DNA of 64,000 nucleotides from Streptomyces sp. CBMA29 (GCF_014596445.1 NZ_MECL01000179.1:26039-90038); one strand, 5' to 3'; shown: positions 36,291 through 45,059, numbered from the stretch's first letter. Numbers and translations: made by a program. The notes: generated from the letters alone by a model not told the origin.

Positions 36291-37289
36291 TTATGCGCGC
36301 TCGACGCCCGACGCCAACGTCTGCAGGAACGCGGCCACTTCCGGCATGTTGACCCGCTCCAGGTCCGCGGCCCTGACCACCACCCGCAGCTCACGGCAGA
36401 CCGCGCCCTCGCGGGACCTGGCGATGAACGACATCAGGATCAGCCGCAACAGGCTGTCCTGGTCGAGGTAGTCGAGACGGGAAAGACCCGAACCGACCAG
36501 CGGCATCGCCACCGCCTCCGGGCGCGCGTACCGACTCACCGTGTCCCAGAGCCGGTTGAGGCTGAACCAGAGGTCCTCCACGCTGGACGCGGCCACGTAG
36601 TCGTTGCCGATACGGCTGTACGCCGCCGCGAACGTCAGCCGCGGACGGGCGCCGAGGACCGCCACCGTACCGATCGGGTAGCGGTCCAGCTTGCCCAGCG
36701 GCTTGCGCGCCGGGTCCTCGCGGGCGACGGGCGTCACCGCGCCGAGCGCCGCGGCCAACTCGGCGTCCAGGCGCGGGAGGTCGCCGTCGTAGCGGCGGGC
36801 GAGCAACTGCCCCTGGACGCTGGCCTCGTTGATGACCAGGCCGCCCTCGGAAGCGGTGTCGAAGGTGTCGGTGAAGCCGATCACGAGATGCGCGGCCTGC
36901 TCGAACAGGTCGCCCTCCTCGACCACCACCGTCATGTCGGGGCGCCGGAACTCCTGCCGCACGCGCGTGACCGGCCGGGCCCTGCCGATGCCCCACAGCA
37001 CGCAGGCCGCCACCGACGCCGCGGTCACCGGGGCCGGATCGGGAAAGCTCTGGGGAAAGAGCTGCCCCACGAACTGGAGGACGGCGGATATTCCACCGAA
37101 TGCCGCAATGGCATTGCGCACGAAGATCTGCCGGGCGCGCCGCGCCACGCGCAACCGTAAGCGAGCGCGGAGCCGGGTCCGTAACCGCGCGCGTAACCGC
37201 ATGCGTAACCGCGCGCGCACGCGCATCCTGCGCCGCACCCCGGTGCGCGGGCGGGCCGGAACCGGGCCTGTGGGATCAGCGGAACTCAT
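36291..37289 (-). CDS. Two-TM protein with ThsA-type macro domain (type II Thoeris-like effector)
   Basis: 332 residues. A very Arg-rich segment (19-53) precedes two TM helices (about 58-78 and 85-103). A macro domain of the family found in TM-type ThsA follows (about 119-325): EGDLFEQ, HLVIGFTDTFDTA, SVQGQL, RYPIGTVA, AAYSRIGND, PLVGSGLSR. In type II Thoeris a ThsA of this layout is reported to sense histidine-ADPR made by a TIR protein and to disrupt the membrane. Leucines 28, 32, 36 and 44 are all TTA, three of them in a 12-bp tandem repeat, which predicts strong bldA dependence. ATG 37289 with a weak GGAAAAA site. Divergent from the SARP-macro gene across 82 nt. Confidence 0.85.
   Translation of the reverse strand: MSSADPTGPVPARPRTGVRRRMRVRARLRMRLRARLRTRLRARLRLRVARRARQIFVRNAIAAFGGISAVLQFVGQLFPQSFPDPAPVTAASVAACVLWGIGRARPVTRVRQEFRRPDMTVVVEEGDLFEQAAHLVIGFTDTFDTASEGGLVINEASVQGQLLARRYDGDLPRLDAELAAALGAVTPVAREDPARKPLGKLDRYPIGTVAVLGARPRLTFAAAYSRIGNDYVAASSVEDLWFSLNRLWDTVSRYARPEAVAMPLVGSGLSRLDYLDQDSLLRLILMSFIARSREGAVCRELRVVVRAADLERVNMPEVAAFLQTLASGVERA
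37182..37217. repeat. 12-bp tandem repeat with TTA codons
   Basis: Three units of the type TAACCGCGCGCG (the middle one TAACCGCATGCG) inside the TM-macro gene. Read on the minus strand each unit gives RxRL with Leu as TTA. A degenerate related unit with a fourth TTA lies at 37158-37160. Confidence 0.9.
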
Positions 37290-37371
37290 GGTTTTTCCAA
37301 GGCGTCTTGATAATCTGGCATTCGCCTCCGGGGGTTTGCGTCGAGGGAGGCGGAAACGGGTGGGGAAAGCA
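37290..37371. promoter_or_regulatory. Divergent promoter region with inverted repeat
   Basis: 82 nt between the two macro-domain genes. Inverted repeat CGCCTCC (37323-37329) and GGAGGCG (37346-37352), 16 nt apart, central to the region, is a candidate site for the SARP-macro protein. No clear consensus -10 seen. Confidence 0.45.
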
Positions 37372-38766
37372 ATGACGCATGTTCGGATAAATGTGCTGGG
37401 GCCCGTACTGCTCGAAGTCGACGGTCTTCCGGTACGGCTGACACCGCTCACGACCCGGCTGCTGGTCCGGCTGGTGGCCGCCGAGGGCGAGGCCGTTCCC
37501 GTACGGCAACTGCGCCGCGATGTCTGGGGGCTGGCCGACGAGCCGCGGCATCAGGCGCAGCGCAACCGCAACGAGGTGCAAAAGCGGGTCCTGGAGCTGC
37601 GGCGCGCCCTCGATCCGGGTCAGGACGGGACGGCCGCCCGGCTGCTGCGGACCGAGCAGCAGGTCACCGTGGGCGGCGCGGAGACCGCGTACCGACTGGT
37701 GCCGCGCGCCGAGGAGTTGGACAGCGCGCGGTTCACGGCGGTCGTCGGCGAGGCGCTGCTGGCACCGCCCGCGACCGCGGCCCACCGGCTGGCCGAGGCG
37801 CTGGCCATGGTGCGCGGACGGCCGCTGGCCGAGGTCAACGGGGAGGCGTTCGCGGTCGACTTCGTCCGGCGGCTCACCGCGCTCCAGGACTCCGCCCGGC
37901 GCGGCCTGGTCCGCTCCCGCACCGAACTCGGCCGCCCCGATCTCGCCCTGCCGGTGGCCGAGTCGATCGCCCGCGAGCATCCCGGCGACCCGGACGCGGC
38001 CCGCACGCTGGAAGCCCTGCGGGCCGCCCTGCGCGCGCGGCACGGCGCCGAACTGCTGCGCCACGCGGTGCCGTTGCCCGGCCGGCAGGTGGATGTCGTC
38101 CTCGTGCAGGGCGACCTGTTCGACCAGACGGACGCCAATCTCGTGGTCGGCTTCACCGACACCTTCGACACCGCGACCGACGAGGACGTGGTCATCAGCC
38201 GCGGCAGCGTCCAGGGCCAGCTCGTGGACCGGCTCTTCGTCGGCCAGCGCCGCCTGCTGGACGAGAAGCTGCGGGCCGGGCTGCGCGCGGTGCCCGCGGT
38301 CGGTACGGAGAGCAGCCGCGCCAAGCCGCGCGGCCGGCGCGTGCGGTATCCGGTGGGCACGACCGTCGCCGTACCGGTGGACGGGCGGCGGGTGTTCGCG
38401 ACGGCGTATTCGCGGATCGGCAACGACCTCGTCGCGCACTCCGGCCGCGACGACCTGCGGGTCAGCCTGGACAGCCTCTGGGCGTCGGTGGCCGTGCACG
38501 GCCTGTTCAAACCGCTGGCCGTCCCGCTCATCGGCTCCGGACTCGCGCGTGTCACCGACCTCGACCGCGGGCAGCTCGCGGCCCTGATCGTCGACTCGTT
38601 CATCGGCGCGTGCCGTCGATACGCGGCGCTGACACCGGAGTTGCGGATCGTCATCAGGCCCGAGGATCTGGGCAGGACGGATCTGTCGCCGGTGGAGCGG
38701 CGGTTCGAGGAACGGCACGGGGAGGGGGTCGTGGGCCCCTTGGCGCGGGCGGACCTGACCGAGTGA
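37372..38766 (+). CDS. SARP-like transcription factor fused to a ThsA-type macro domain
   Basis: 464 residues. A winged helix of the OmpR/SARP type (about 4-112: VRINVLGPVLLEVDGLPV, LVRLVAAEGEAVPVRQLRRDVWG, NRNEVQKRVLELRRAL) is followed by a BTAD-like helical region (about 116-230). A macro domain follows (about 239-440) matching the neighbouring TM protein motif for motif: QGDLFDQ, LVVGFTDTFDTA, SVQGQL, RYPVGTTVA, TAYSRIGND, PLIGSGLAR. AfsR-type proteins normally carry NB-ARC/TPR there; this one would instead sense an ADP-ribose-like ligand. ATG 37372 with GGGGAAAG upstream. It probably controls the divergent effector gene and itself. Confidence 0.87.
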   Translation: MTHVRINVLGPVLLEVDGLPVRLTPLTTRLLVRLVAAEGEAVPVRQLRRDVWGLADEPRHQAQRNRNEVQKRVLELRRALDPGQDGTAARLLRTEQQVTVGGAETAYRLVPRAEELDSARFTAVVGEALLAPPATAAHRLAEALAMVRGRPLAEVNGEAFAVDFVRRLTALQDSARRGLVRSRTELGRPDLALPVAESIAREHPGDPDAARTLEALRAALRARHGAELLRHAVPLPGRQVDVVLVQGDLFDQTDANLVVGFTDTFDTATDEDVVISRGSVQGQLVDRLFVGQRRLLDEKLRAGLRAVPAVGTESSRAKPRGRRVRYPVGTTVAVPVDGRRVFATAYSRIGNDLVAHSGRDDLRVSLDSLWASVAVHGLFKPLAVPLIGSGLARVTDLDRGQLAALIVDSFIGACRRYAALTPELRIVIRPEDLGRTDLSPVERRFEERHGEGVVGPLARADLTE

Positions 38767-39113
38767 CGGCGGCGGGTGCGTGGTCGTCGCCGCGACCGTG
38801 ACCGTGACCGTAGCCACGCCCGTACGCGTCCCCGAGCCCGTACCGTACGACCGGCTGTACCCGCCCATCTGCCCGTCCCCGTCCCGCCCGAGGCGTCGGC
38901 CCGGCCGGCCGCGCACACCTCAGTCGACCGCGGCGGGCGCTTCCGCGGGTACCCGCCGGGCGCTTCCGCCCCGCTTCCGATGCGGGGCGATGGCGGGGCC
39001 GGGGCGATGCCGGGGCCGAGGCGATGTCGGGGCCGAGGCCGAGGCCGAGGCCGAGTTGGGCGGTGTCGGGACGGGATGGCGCCCGTGCCCGGCTCGCGTC
39101 CGGGCCGGAGGCG
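38767..39113. other. Intergenic low-complexity region
   Basis: 347 nt between convergent genes. It holds simple repeats (GACCGT triplets near 38805, GGCCGA units near 39030-39055) and no supported gene or clear terminator. Confidence 0.55.
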
Positions 39114-39494
39114 TCAGGCGGCGCTGAGGAGGGAGACGAGGTGGTCGACCGTCGCCGGGGACTCGCGGTGGAGGCCCGGCAGGTCGAGGCCCTCGTCGGC
39201 GAGGATCACCAACAGGGCGTGTTCGCCGACGGACAGGACGACGATGTAGCCGCCGTTGCAGCGGACGACGACGTCGCGCAGCCCGCCGAGGCCGACTTCC
39301 GCGGCCGTGCGGCGGCCGACGCCGAGGCTCGCGGCGGCGAGCGCCGCCAGCGACTCGGGCTGCACGGTCGCGGTGTCGGCGGCCACGAGCAGCCCGTCCG
39401 ACGTGGAGATCACCGTCTCGTTGACGCCCATCACGCGTTCACGCAGGGACTTGAGCGAAGCGACGAGCGCTTCGTAAGGGGCGGCACTGGTCAT
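39114..39494 (-). CDS. Roadblock/LC7 domain protein
   Basis: 126 residues, one roadblock/LC7 fold: LVASLKSLRERVMGVNETVISTSDGLLVAAD, then the helix of about 60-75 and YIVVLSVGEHALLVILADEG. In streptomycetes these pair with a DUF742 protein and a small Ras-like GTPase (conservons), but no GTPase is nearby here. Last gene of a three-gene minus-strand unit. Confidence 0.87.
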   Translation of the reverse strand: MTSAAPYEALVASLKSLRERVMGVNETVISTSDGLLVAADTATVQPESLAALAAASLGVGRRTAAEVGLGGLRDVVVRCNGGYIVVLSVGEHALLVILADEGLDLPGLHRESPATVDHLVSLLSAA

Positions 39495-39531
39495 GGTGCA
39501 CTCTCCTCGGGCAGGCCGGTCGCTGTCCCGC

Positions 39532-40551
39532 TCACGGCAACAGGTTGTTCTGTGACGGATGGTTCGGTGACGAGTGATGGGGGCGACCGGGCGGCTGGCG
39601 GTCCGACGGCGGTCGTGTGGAGGGCAGTTGGCCGCCGGGCTGGCGGCGCGGAAGCGGCTTGTCCTCGGCGCCCGGCGGCGGCGGTGACTGCCGGTCGGCG
39701 GCCCGCGCGGTCAGCAGCGGGCGCGGCGCGAGCGGGTCGTCGTCGCGCGCGGCGGCCCTACGGGTCGCGATCCGGGCCAGGTCGAGCATCACCGGGTACA
39801 CCCCGCGCCCCAGCGCGAACGCGAGATCGCGCGGTGTGCGGCGGCCGTTGGCGGCGAGCAGCAGCGTACGGCCACGCTCGCCGATACGGTCCGCGTCGGA
39901 TCTGGCCTCGGCGCGTACCGCGCCGCGCGCGAACTCCGCGACGGACGGCACCATTTCGCGCAGCGTCCGCAGCCGCAGCGCCGTCTCCTCGGTCAGGCGC
40001 GCGGGCTCCTGGCCGGGCCAGGCGGCGAGTTCGGGTCCGCGTTCGGGGCCACGGTCGGGGCCGCGTCCGGGATCGGTGCGCCAGCCGGTCACCGGTTGCA
40101 GGGCCATCGCGAAGGCGCCGTCGAAGAGCGCGGCGGTGCAGACGACGAACAGCTCCGCCGCCGTCAACGATCCGCGTGCGGTCAACACCGCGCCCACTTC
40201 GCCGTCTTCGGGAAGGGCCGCCAGCGCGGCCTCCCACTCCCGTTCGTCGAGCCGCCCGGACTTCAGCAGCAGCGAGCGCGCGGAGGGGGCGGCGGGCGTT
40301 TCCACGGCGCCGACCAGTCCTTCGCGGAGGAAGAGAGCGCCGCCGGGGCCGCCTTCGACGGTGACGGCTCCGGTGAAGCGCTCCTGCCGGAGCTGGGCGA
40401 GGAGGGCGGGGACGTTCCGGGGCACGCGCAGCTCGGGGTCGGTGTCGGGCCCGGACTCCACCTCGGACGTGGACGTGGACACGTCCGTGGACTTGGACAC
40501 GTCGTCGGACTTGGACACGTCGTCGGGCGCGGTCCCGCTGTCGGCCGTCAT
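39532..40551 (-). CDS. DUF4388-like regulatory protein
   Basis: 339 residues. A Ser/Asp/Val-rich repeated N-terminus (DDVSKS units, 1-35), a DUF4388-like domain (about 45-155: LLAQLRQERFTGAVTVEGGPGGALFLREGLVGAVE), a winged-helix-like segment (VPSVAEFARGAV...TPRDLAFALGRGVYPVMLDLARI) and a Pro-rich disordered tail. ATG overlaps the stop of the upstream roadblock-like gene by 4 nt. Such proteins occur with roadblock proteins in signalling clusters; exact role unknown. Confidence 0.65.
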   Translation of the reverse strand: MTADSGTAPDDVSKSDDVSKSTDVSTSTSEVESGPDTDPELRVPRNVPALLAQLRQERFTGAVTVEGGPGGALFLREGLVGAVETPAAPSARSLLLKSGRLDEREWEAALAALPEDGEVGAVLTARGSLTAAELFVVCTAALFDGAFAMALQPVTGWRTDPGRGPDRGPERGPELAAWPGQEPARLTEETALRLRTLREMVPSVAEFARGAVRAEARSDADRIGERGRTLLLAANGRRTPRDLAFALGRGVYPVMLDLARIATRRAAARDDDPLAPRPLLTARAADRQSPPPPGAEDKPLPRRQPGGQLPSTRPPSDRQPPGRPHHSSPNHPSQNNLLP

Positions 40552-41000
40552 GCGAACAGGCTCTCGGCGGCCGTGGCGATGTGCCGTGCGGCCAGCGCCA
40601 GATTGGTGTCGGCGCGGTCGAGCACCGTGGAGATCAGCACCGGGTCGCCCTGCCGGGCCACGACCTGCACGACGTGGTACGTCCGCCGCCCGGTCACCAC
40701 CACGCTCTCCAACTCGCCTTCCGCTCCCGCCTCGTGCAGCCCGTCCTCGATGAGGCTCAGCAGACGGCAGACCTCAGGTCCGTTTCCGGCCACCGCGCAG
40801 TCCCCGCTCTCGGCATATGTGAGACCGGTCACCGCGTCGACCAGGGCCGCACCGGACGTCCCGGAAGCACCCGGGGTCCCAGCAGTCCCTGACGTCCCGG
40901 CAGCGGAAAGGACTTCGCCGAGTACCGACTCCAGCGCGTCCACAGGCACCCCTTCACTTTCGAACACCTGGCAGAGTACTTTAACGCCGAACTCTTTCAC
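40548..41000 (-). CDS. Roadblock-like protein
   Basis: 150 residues, weaker roadblock/LC7 match: VDAVTGLTYAESGDCAVAG then VVVTGRRTYHVVQVVA and PVLISTVLDRADTNLALAARHIA. A 20-residue Gly/Ser/Thr linker interrupts the first helix. GTG start with a poor ribosome site. First gene of the minus-strand unit, 4-nt overlap with the DUF4388-like gene, and divergent from another roadblock-like gene. Confidence 0.7.
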   Translation of the reverse strand: MKEFGVKVLCQVFESEGVPVDALESVLGEVLSAAGTSGTAGTPGASGTSGAALVDAVTGLTYAESGDCAVAGNGPEVCRLLSLIEDGLHEAGAEGELESVVVTGRRTYHVVQVVARQGDPVLISTVLDRADTNLALAARHIATAAESLFA

Positions 41001-41091
41001 CTGTGATCGCGCATAGCCGTTTTCCGCTCACGCCGATCCTCGCCCGTACGGTCCGCGACACCGATGGACCTGCACAACCAAGGGAATTCCC

Positions 41092-41457
41092 GTGAACATT
41101 GAGTCGGCACTCAAAGAAGCGATGTCCGTCGAAGGCGCCATCGGCGTCGCGCTCGTCGACTACGAGAGCGGCATGGCGCTCGGCACCCTCGGCGGCGGCC
41201 GGGGCCTGGACCTGGAGGTGGCGGCGGCGGGCAACACCGAGGTCGTACGCGCCAAGGTCCGCACCCTGTCGATGCTCGCCATCGACGACACGATCGAGGA
41301 CATCCTCATCACGCTGGGCACCCAATACCACCTGATCCGCCTGCTCAACACCAGCAGCGGCTCGCTCTTCCTCTACCTCGCGCTCGACCGGAGCCGGGCC
41401 AACCTCGCCCTGGCGCGGCACGTGCTCAAGCAGGTCGAGAACGGCCTGGAGGTCTGA
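41092..41457 (+). CDS. Roadblock-like protein
   Basis: 121 residues: IESALKEAMSVEGAIGVALVDYESGMALG, YHLIRLLNTSSGSLFLYLALDRSRANLALARHVLKQ. Same fold as the product of the divergent gene, with the shared C-terminal pattern DRxxxNLALAxxH, suggesting a paralogous pair that may heterodimerise. GTG 41092 has AAGGGA 8 nt upstream. Confidence 0.8.
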   Translation: MNIESALKEAMSVEGAIGVALVDYESGMALGTLGGGRGLDLEVAAAGNTEVVRAKVRTLSMLAIDDTIEDILITLGTQYHLIRLLNTSSGSLFLYLALDRSRANLALARHVLKQVENGLEV

Positions 41458-41831
41458 GCACCACCGGCTCCACCGGCTCCACCGAACGGAATATGCGGCT
41501 GGACTTTGCCCATCGGTGAATATCCGCCCGCCGAATTCCCTTTCCCCTCATCAGGCACCAACCGGCCCCAACCGGCCTCAGCCAAAACATCCATCCCGCC
41601 CGTCACACGGCAGACAGATTCCGCGGGACGGTGTTTTGGCATGCGCCATGCCGCATACACATGTAGGGCGGCGGGCCGCCGCGTACGGGATATCCATTTC
41701 CTCCGCCCCCCGGCTCGGACCCCGCGATTCCTACGCGAACCACCTCGCACGGCCTCACCACCGGCCCCTGCCGCCCTGGCCGAATTTCGCCGCCCCGGCG
41801 GCAGGCCGACTCAGCCCCGCCGCCGGGCCCG
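41458..41831. other. Intergenic region
   Basis: 374 nt between convergent genes, lower in GC than its surroundings, with a short CACCGGCTC repeat near 41462. No gene, RNA or clear hairpin found. Confidence 0.5.
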
Positions 41832-44800
41832 CTAGCCGGCGACGCGGAAGACGTAGTCGCCGGAGCCGACCTCGTAGGTGGCGTAACCGTCCTTCAGGCC
41901 GGTGAACCTGGCGTCGGAGGGGGCGTGGACGGCGGTGCGGGTGCGGGCGGGGACCAGGATCCGGGCCGTGGCGCCCACGGGGACGGTGGCGCGGAGCGTG
42001 AAGCGGCCGTGGTCGAGGGTCCAGGAGGAGGCCACACGGCCGAGGGGGGATTCGACGTGGGCGGCGGCGTCGGTGAGGCCGCCGACCGGGTGCGGCTGGA
42101 TCGTGATCCGGGTGTAGCCGGGCGCGGCGGGTTCGATGCCCGCGACGCGCTGGTAGAGCCAGTCGTCGACCGTACCGAGGAAGGCGTGGTCGTGGGAGCG
42201 CGAGGTGTCCTGCCACTCCTCCCACATGGTCGTGGCGCCGAGGCCCTGGAACCAGTAACCCCAGCCGGGGTAAGTGGGGTTGGTGGCGACGTCGTAGGCG
42301 AGGTCGCCGTTGCCGGTGTCGGTGAGGACGGGGAGGATCAACTTGGTCCCGAGCGCACCGGTGTTGAGGTGGCGGCCACGGGTCCTGATGTCGTTCGTGA
42401 GGTTGGCGACGACGGCCGCGCGCTCGGACGCGGGGACGATGCCGAGGCTGAGCGGCAGCAGGTTGGACGTCTGCCGGTAGCCCGCGTCCTTGTTGTCGTA
42501 GTACGCCTTGGCCTTGGCGTCGTAGAAATTCGCGTTGATGGCGTTCGCCGTCGTCGTCGCGAAGGCGTCGAAGTGCGCGGCGTCAGCGCTGTGTCCGAGG
42601 GCGCGGGCGATCTTCGCCATCATGGTGGCCGTCTGGTGGAGGTACGCGGTGCCCGAGAGCCGGGTGCCCTCCGGCGGGAAGGCGGCGCCGGGCGCGACCC
42701 AGTCGCCGTAGCTGAAGCCGGTGTAGACGTTGCCCGTCTTCGCGAGGGTCTGCTCGTAGTGGTCGAGCCACAGCTTCATCGCGGCGTAGTTGTCGGCCAG
42801 CGGCCGGATGTCGCCGTAGTACCAGTACAGATCCCAGTTGATCAGCACGAAACTCGCCGACCAGACAGGGTCGTTCACACCCTTGGCGCCGACGGTGCCG
42901 GGCACGGTGTGGCCGAGCGTGCCGTCCGCGTTCTGGTCGTCGCGGTGGGCGCGCATCCAGTTCTCGTAGAAGTTCTCCATGTCGAAGTTGGCGATGGCGG
43001 AGTCGGCGGTGAGGTGCGCGTCCGCGTCGTACGGCCGCTTCTCGTACATCGGGGTGTCGGTCGGGATCGAGTGCAGATTGTTCAACGTGGTGTTCGCCTG
43101 GGCGTCCTGGTAGCGGTTGAGCAGGTCGCTCGAACTGCTGAAGTCGCCGGTGGCGGTGACCGCCGTGTGCACCCGCTCGCCCTTGACGGACGTGACGGTG
43201 ACGCCCGCGGGCGCGGCCACCTGCACGTAGCGGAAGCCGTCGTAGCTGTAGCTGGGGCGGTAACTCTCCCCGCCCGGAGCGCCCTTGAGCGTGTACGCGT
43301 ACGTCTGGAGCCCGGCGTTGTCGACCGTGCCGTCGGCGAGCAGCTTCTCGCCGTACGTGATCGTGACGACCGATCCGGCCGGGCCGCGCAGCGCGGTGTC
43401 CGCCCAACCCGCCGTGGGCGAGGCGAAGTCGTACACCTTGACGGTGCTCGTCGCGTCGCTCCTGGGCGTGGTGACCCGCGTGACCGGGAGGGTGCCGGTC
43501 ACCTTGATCGGCGGGAACGCCTGCGCGCGGAGGGTGCCGCTCGGGGCGGTGACGGGGAGCGCGGGCTTCCAGGCGGTGGCGTCGAACCCCGGCTTGTTCC
43601 AGCCGGGTTGTTCGAGCCGCGCGTCGTATGTCTCGCCGTACAGGACGGATTCGGTGCGCGTCGGGCCGTCGGCGGCCCGCCAACTGCCGTCGCTGGTGAC
43701 CTGTTGGGTGCTGCCGTCGGTGTAGGTGATGTCGAGTTCGAGCTTCAGCTTCGGCTCGCTGTGCCAGGGCGAGGCGTTCCACTCGTCGGGATTCGTCATC
43801 GCGTAGTACCCGCGGCCGAGACTCACGCCGAGCGTGTTGCCGCCGCCGCGGAGGGACTTGGTGACGTCGTACGTCGCGTACAGCACCGTCTTGTCGTAGA
43901 CGGTGAAGGCCGGGTCGAGTTCGTGGTCGCCGACGCGCTGGCCGTTGAGGTAGAGCTTGTAGTAGCCGAGCCCGGCGACGTAGGCGCGGGCGGACGCGAC
44001 CTTCTTGGGGCGCTGGGCCCCGCCTTTCGCGCTGCCGGTGGTGAAGTCCTTGCGCAGCAGCGGCTCGGGCGGGCTCGGGACGCCGACCGAGCTGTACCAG
44101 GGCGCGTCGCCGTAGTGCGCGGCTTCCAGGGCCGCGGGCCAGGCCGTGTCGTCGAAGTCCGGCCGCTGCCAGCCGGTCGGCGCGGTGTCGCTCGTCTTCC
44201 AGGCGGCGTCGGTGACGAGGTCGGGCGGGACGCCCGCCGAGCCGTCGATGTGGAGCTTGCCGATCACCCCGGCCGGGCCGGGGAACGTGTTGACGGCCTG
44301 GACGGCGATGACGTTCCGGCCGGGCCGCAGGTCGGCCGCGAGGTCCGTGACGGTCGCCGTGCTCCAGGAGTTGCTGACCTGCGGCGAGCGCGCGATCTCC
44401 TTGCCGTTGACGTAGAGGACGAAGCTGTCGTCGGCCGTCAGCTCGAACGGGGCTGCCGTGACCGTGGCGTTGGCGGGGAGGTCGACCGTGCGGCGGAAGT
44501 ACCGCGTGGCCGCGGGCGCCGAGTCGGCCGGATTGCCCTCCGGGTACCAGATCCAGTCCGCGCCGGTGAGCGTCGTGGTCGCCGGTTTCGTCGGCGAGCC
44601 GATCCAACCGCCCTTGAACTGGCCGGGATTGAGGAACGCCGTCTCGAACGAGGCCGGCTGGCTCCACCGCGACACCTTGTGCGCGCCGTCCCAGACCCGC
44701 ACGCGCCAGAAGTACCGTGTCTGCGAACGCAGTTGCCGCCCCGCGTACTCCACGTCGAAGGACTTCGCCGAGCGCACCTCGCCGCTGTCCCACACGTCCG

Positions 44801-45059
44801 CGCGGCCGTCGCGCGTGGTCGACACCGCGATCTCGTACGCCGTCTGCCTGGCGCCGTGCGCGTTGCCGCTCGCGCTCAGCGTCCACCCGAGCCGCGGCTT
44901 GGCCTCGTCCACCCCGAGCGGCTCGGTCTGATGCTCCACCGTCAACCCCCCGGCCCGCACCCCGCCGTCCCCGCCGCCGTGCCCGGCCCCACCGGCCTCC
45001 GCGGGCGCCACCCCCACGACCACCAAGCTCAGCACCGCCGTCACCACACGCACGATCAC
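41832..45059 (-). CDS. Secreted GH78 alpha-L-rhamnosidase
   Basis: 1075 residues. GTG 45059 with GGAG 6 nt upstream and a signal peptide (VTAVLSLVVVGVAPAEA). Modules: Fn3-like N-terminal domain (EPLGVDEAKPRLGWTLSASG), a lectin-like insertion (TRYFRRTVDLPANATVTAA), GH78 N-terminal beta domains (AYVAGLGYYKLYLNGQRVGDH), then the (alpha/alpha)6 barrel with SIPTDTPMYEKRPYDADAHLTAD in place of the usual acidic PTDCPQRDER segment and LGATTMWEEWQ, whose Glu is a likely catalytic base. C-terminal beta domain PxGRVASSW. It releases L-rhamnose from plant or bacterial glycans. Confidence 0.92.
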   Translation of the reverse strand: MIVRVVTAVLSLVVVGVAPAEAGGAGHGGGDGGVRAGGLTVEHQTEPLGVDEAKPRLGWTLSASGNAHGARQTAYEIAVSTTRDGRADVWDSGEVRSAKSFDVEYAGRQLRSQTRYFWRVRVWDGAHKVSRWSQPASFETAFLNPGQFKGGWIGSPTKPATTTLTGADWIWYPEGNPADSAPAATRYFRRTVDLPANATVTAAPFELTADDSFVLYVNGKEIARSPQVSNSWSTATVTDLAADLRPGRNVIAVQAVNTFPGPAGVIGKLHIDGSAGVPPDLVTDAAWKTSDTAPTGWQRPDFDDTAWPAALEAAHYGDAPWYSSVGVPSPPEPLLRKDFTTGSAKGGAQRPKKVASARAYVAGLGYYKLYLNGQRVGDHELDPAFTVYDKTVLYATYDVTKSLRGGGNTLGVSLGRGYYAMTNPDEWNASPWHSEPKLKLELDITYTDGSTQQVTSDGSWRAADGPTRTESVLYGETYDARLEQPGWNKPGFDATAWKPALPVTAPSGTLRAQAFPPIKVTGTLPVTRVTTPRSDATSTVKVYDFASPTAGWADTALRGPAGSVVTITYGEKLLADGTVDNAGLQTYAYTLKGAPGGESYRPSYSYDGFRYVQVAAPAGVTVTSVKGERVHTAVTATGDFSSSSDLLNRYQDAQANTTLNNLHSIPTDTPMYEKRPYDADAHLTADSAIANFDMENFYENWMRAHRDDQNADGTLGHTVPGTVGAKGVNDPVWSASFVLINWDLYWYYGDIRPLADNYAAMKLWLDHYEQTLAKTGNVYTGFSYGDWVAPGAAFPPEGTRLSGTAYLHQTATMMAKIARALGHSADAAHFDAFATTTANAINANFYDAKAKAYYDNKDAGYRQTSNLLPLSLGIVPASERAAVVANLTNDIRTRGRHLNTGALGTKLILPVLTDTGNGDLAYDVATNPTYPGWGYWFQGLGATTMWEEWQDTSRSHDHAFLGTVDDWLYQRVAGIEPAAPGYTRITIQPHPVGGLTDAAAHVESPLGRVASSWTLDHGRFTLRATVPVGATARILVPARTRTAVHAPSDARFTGLKDGYATYEVGSGDYVFRVAG

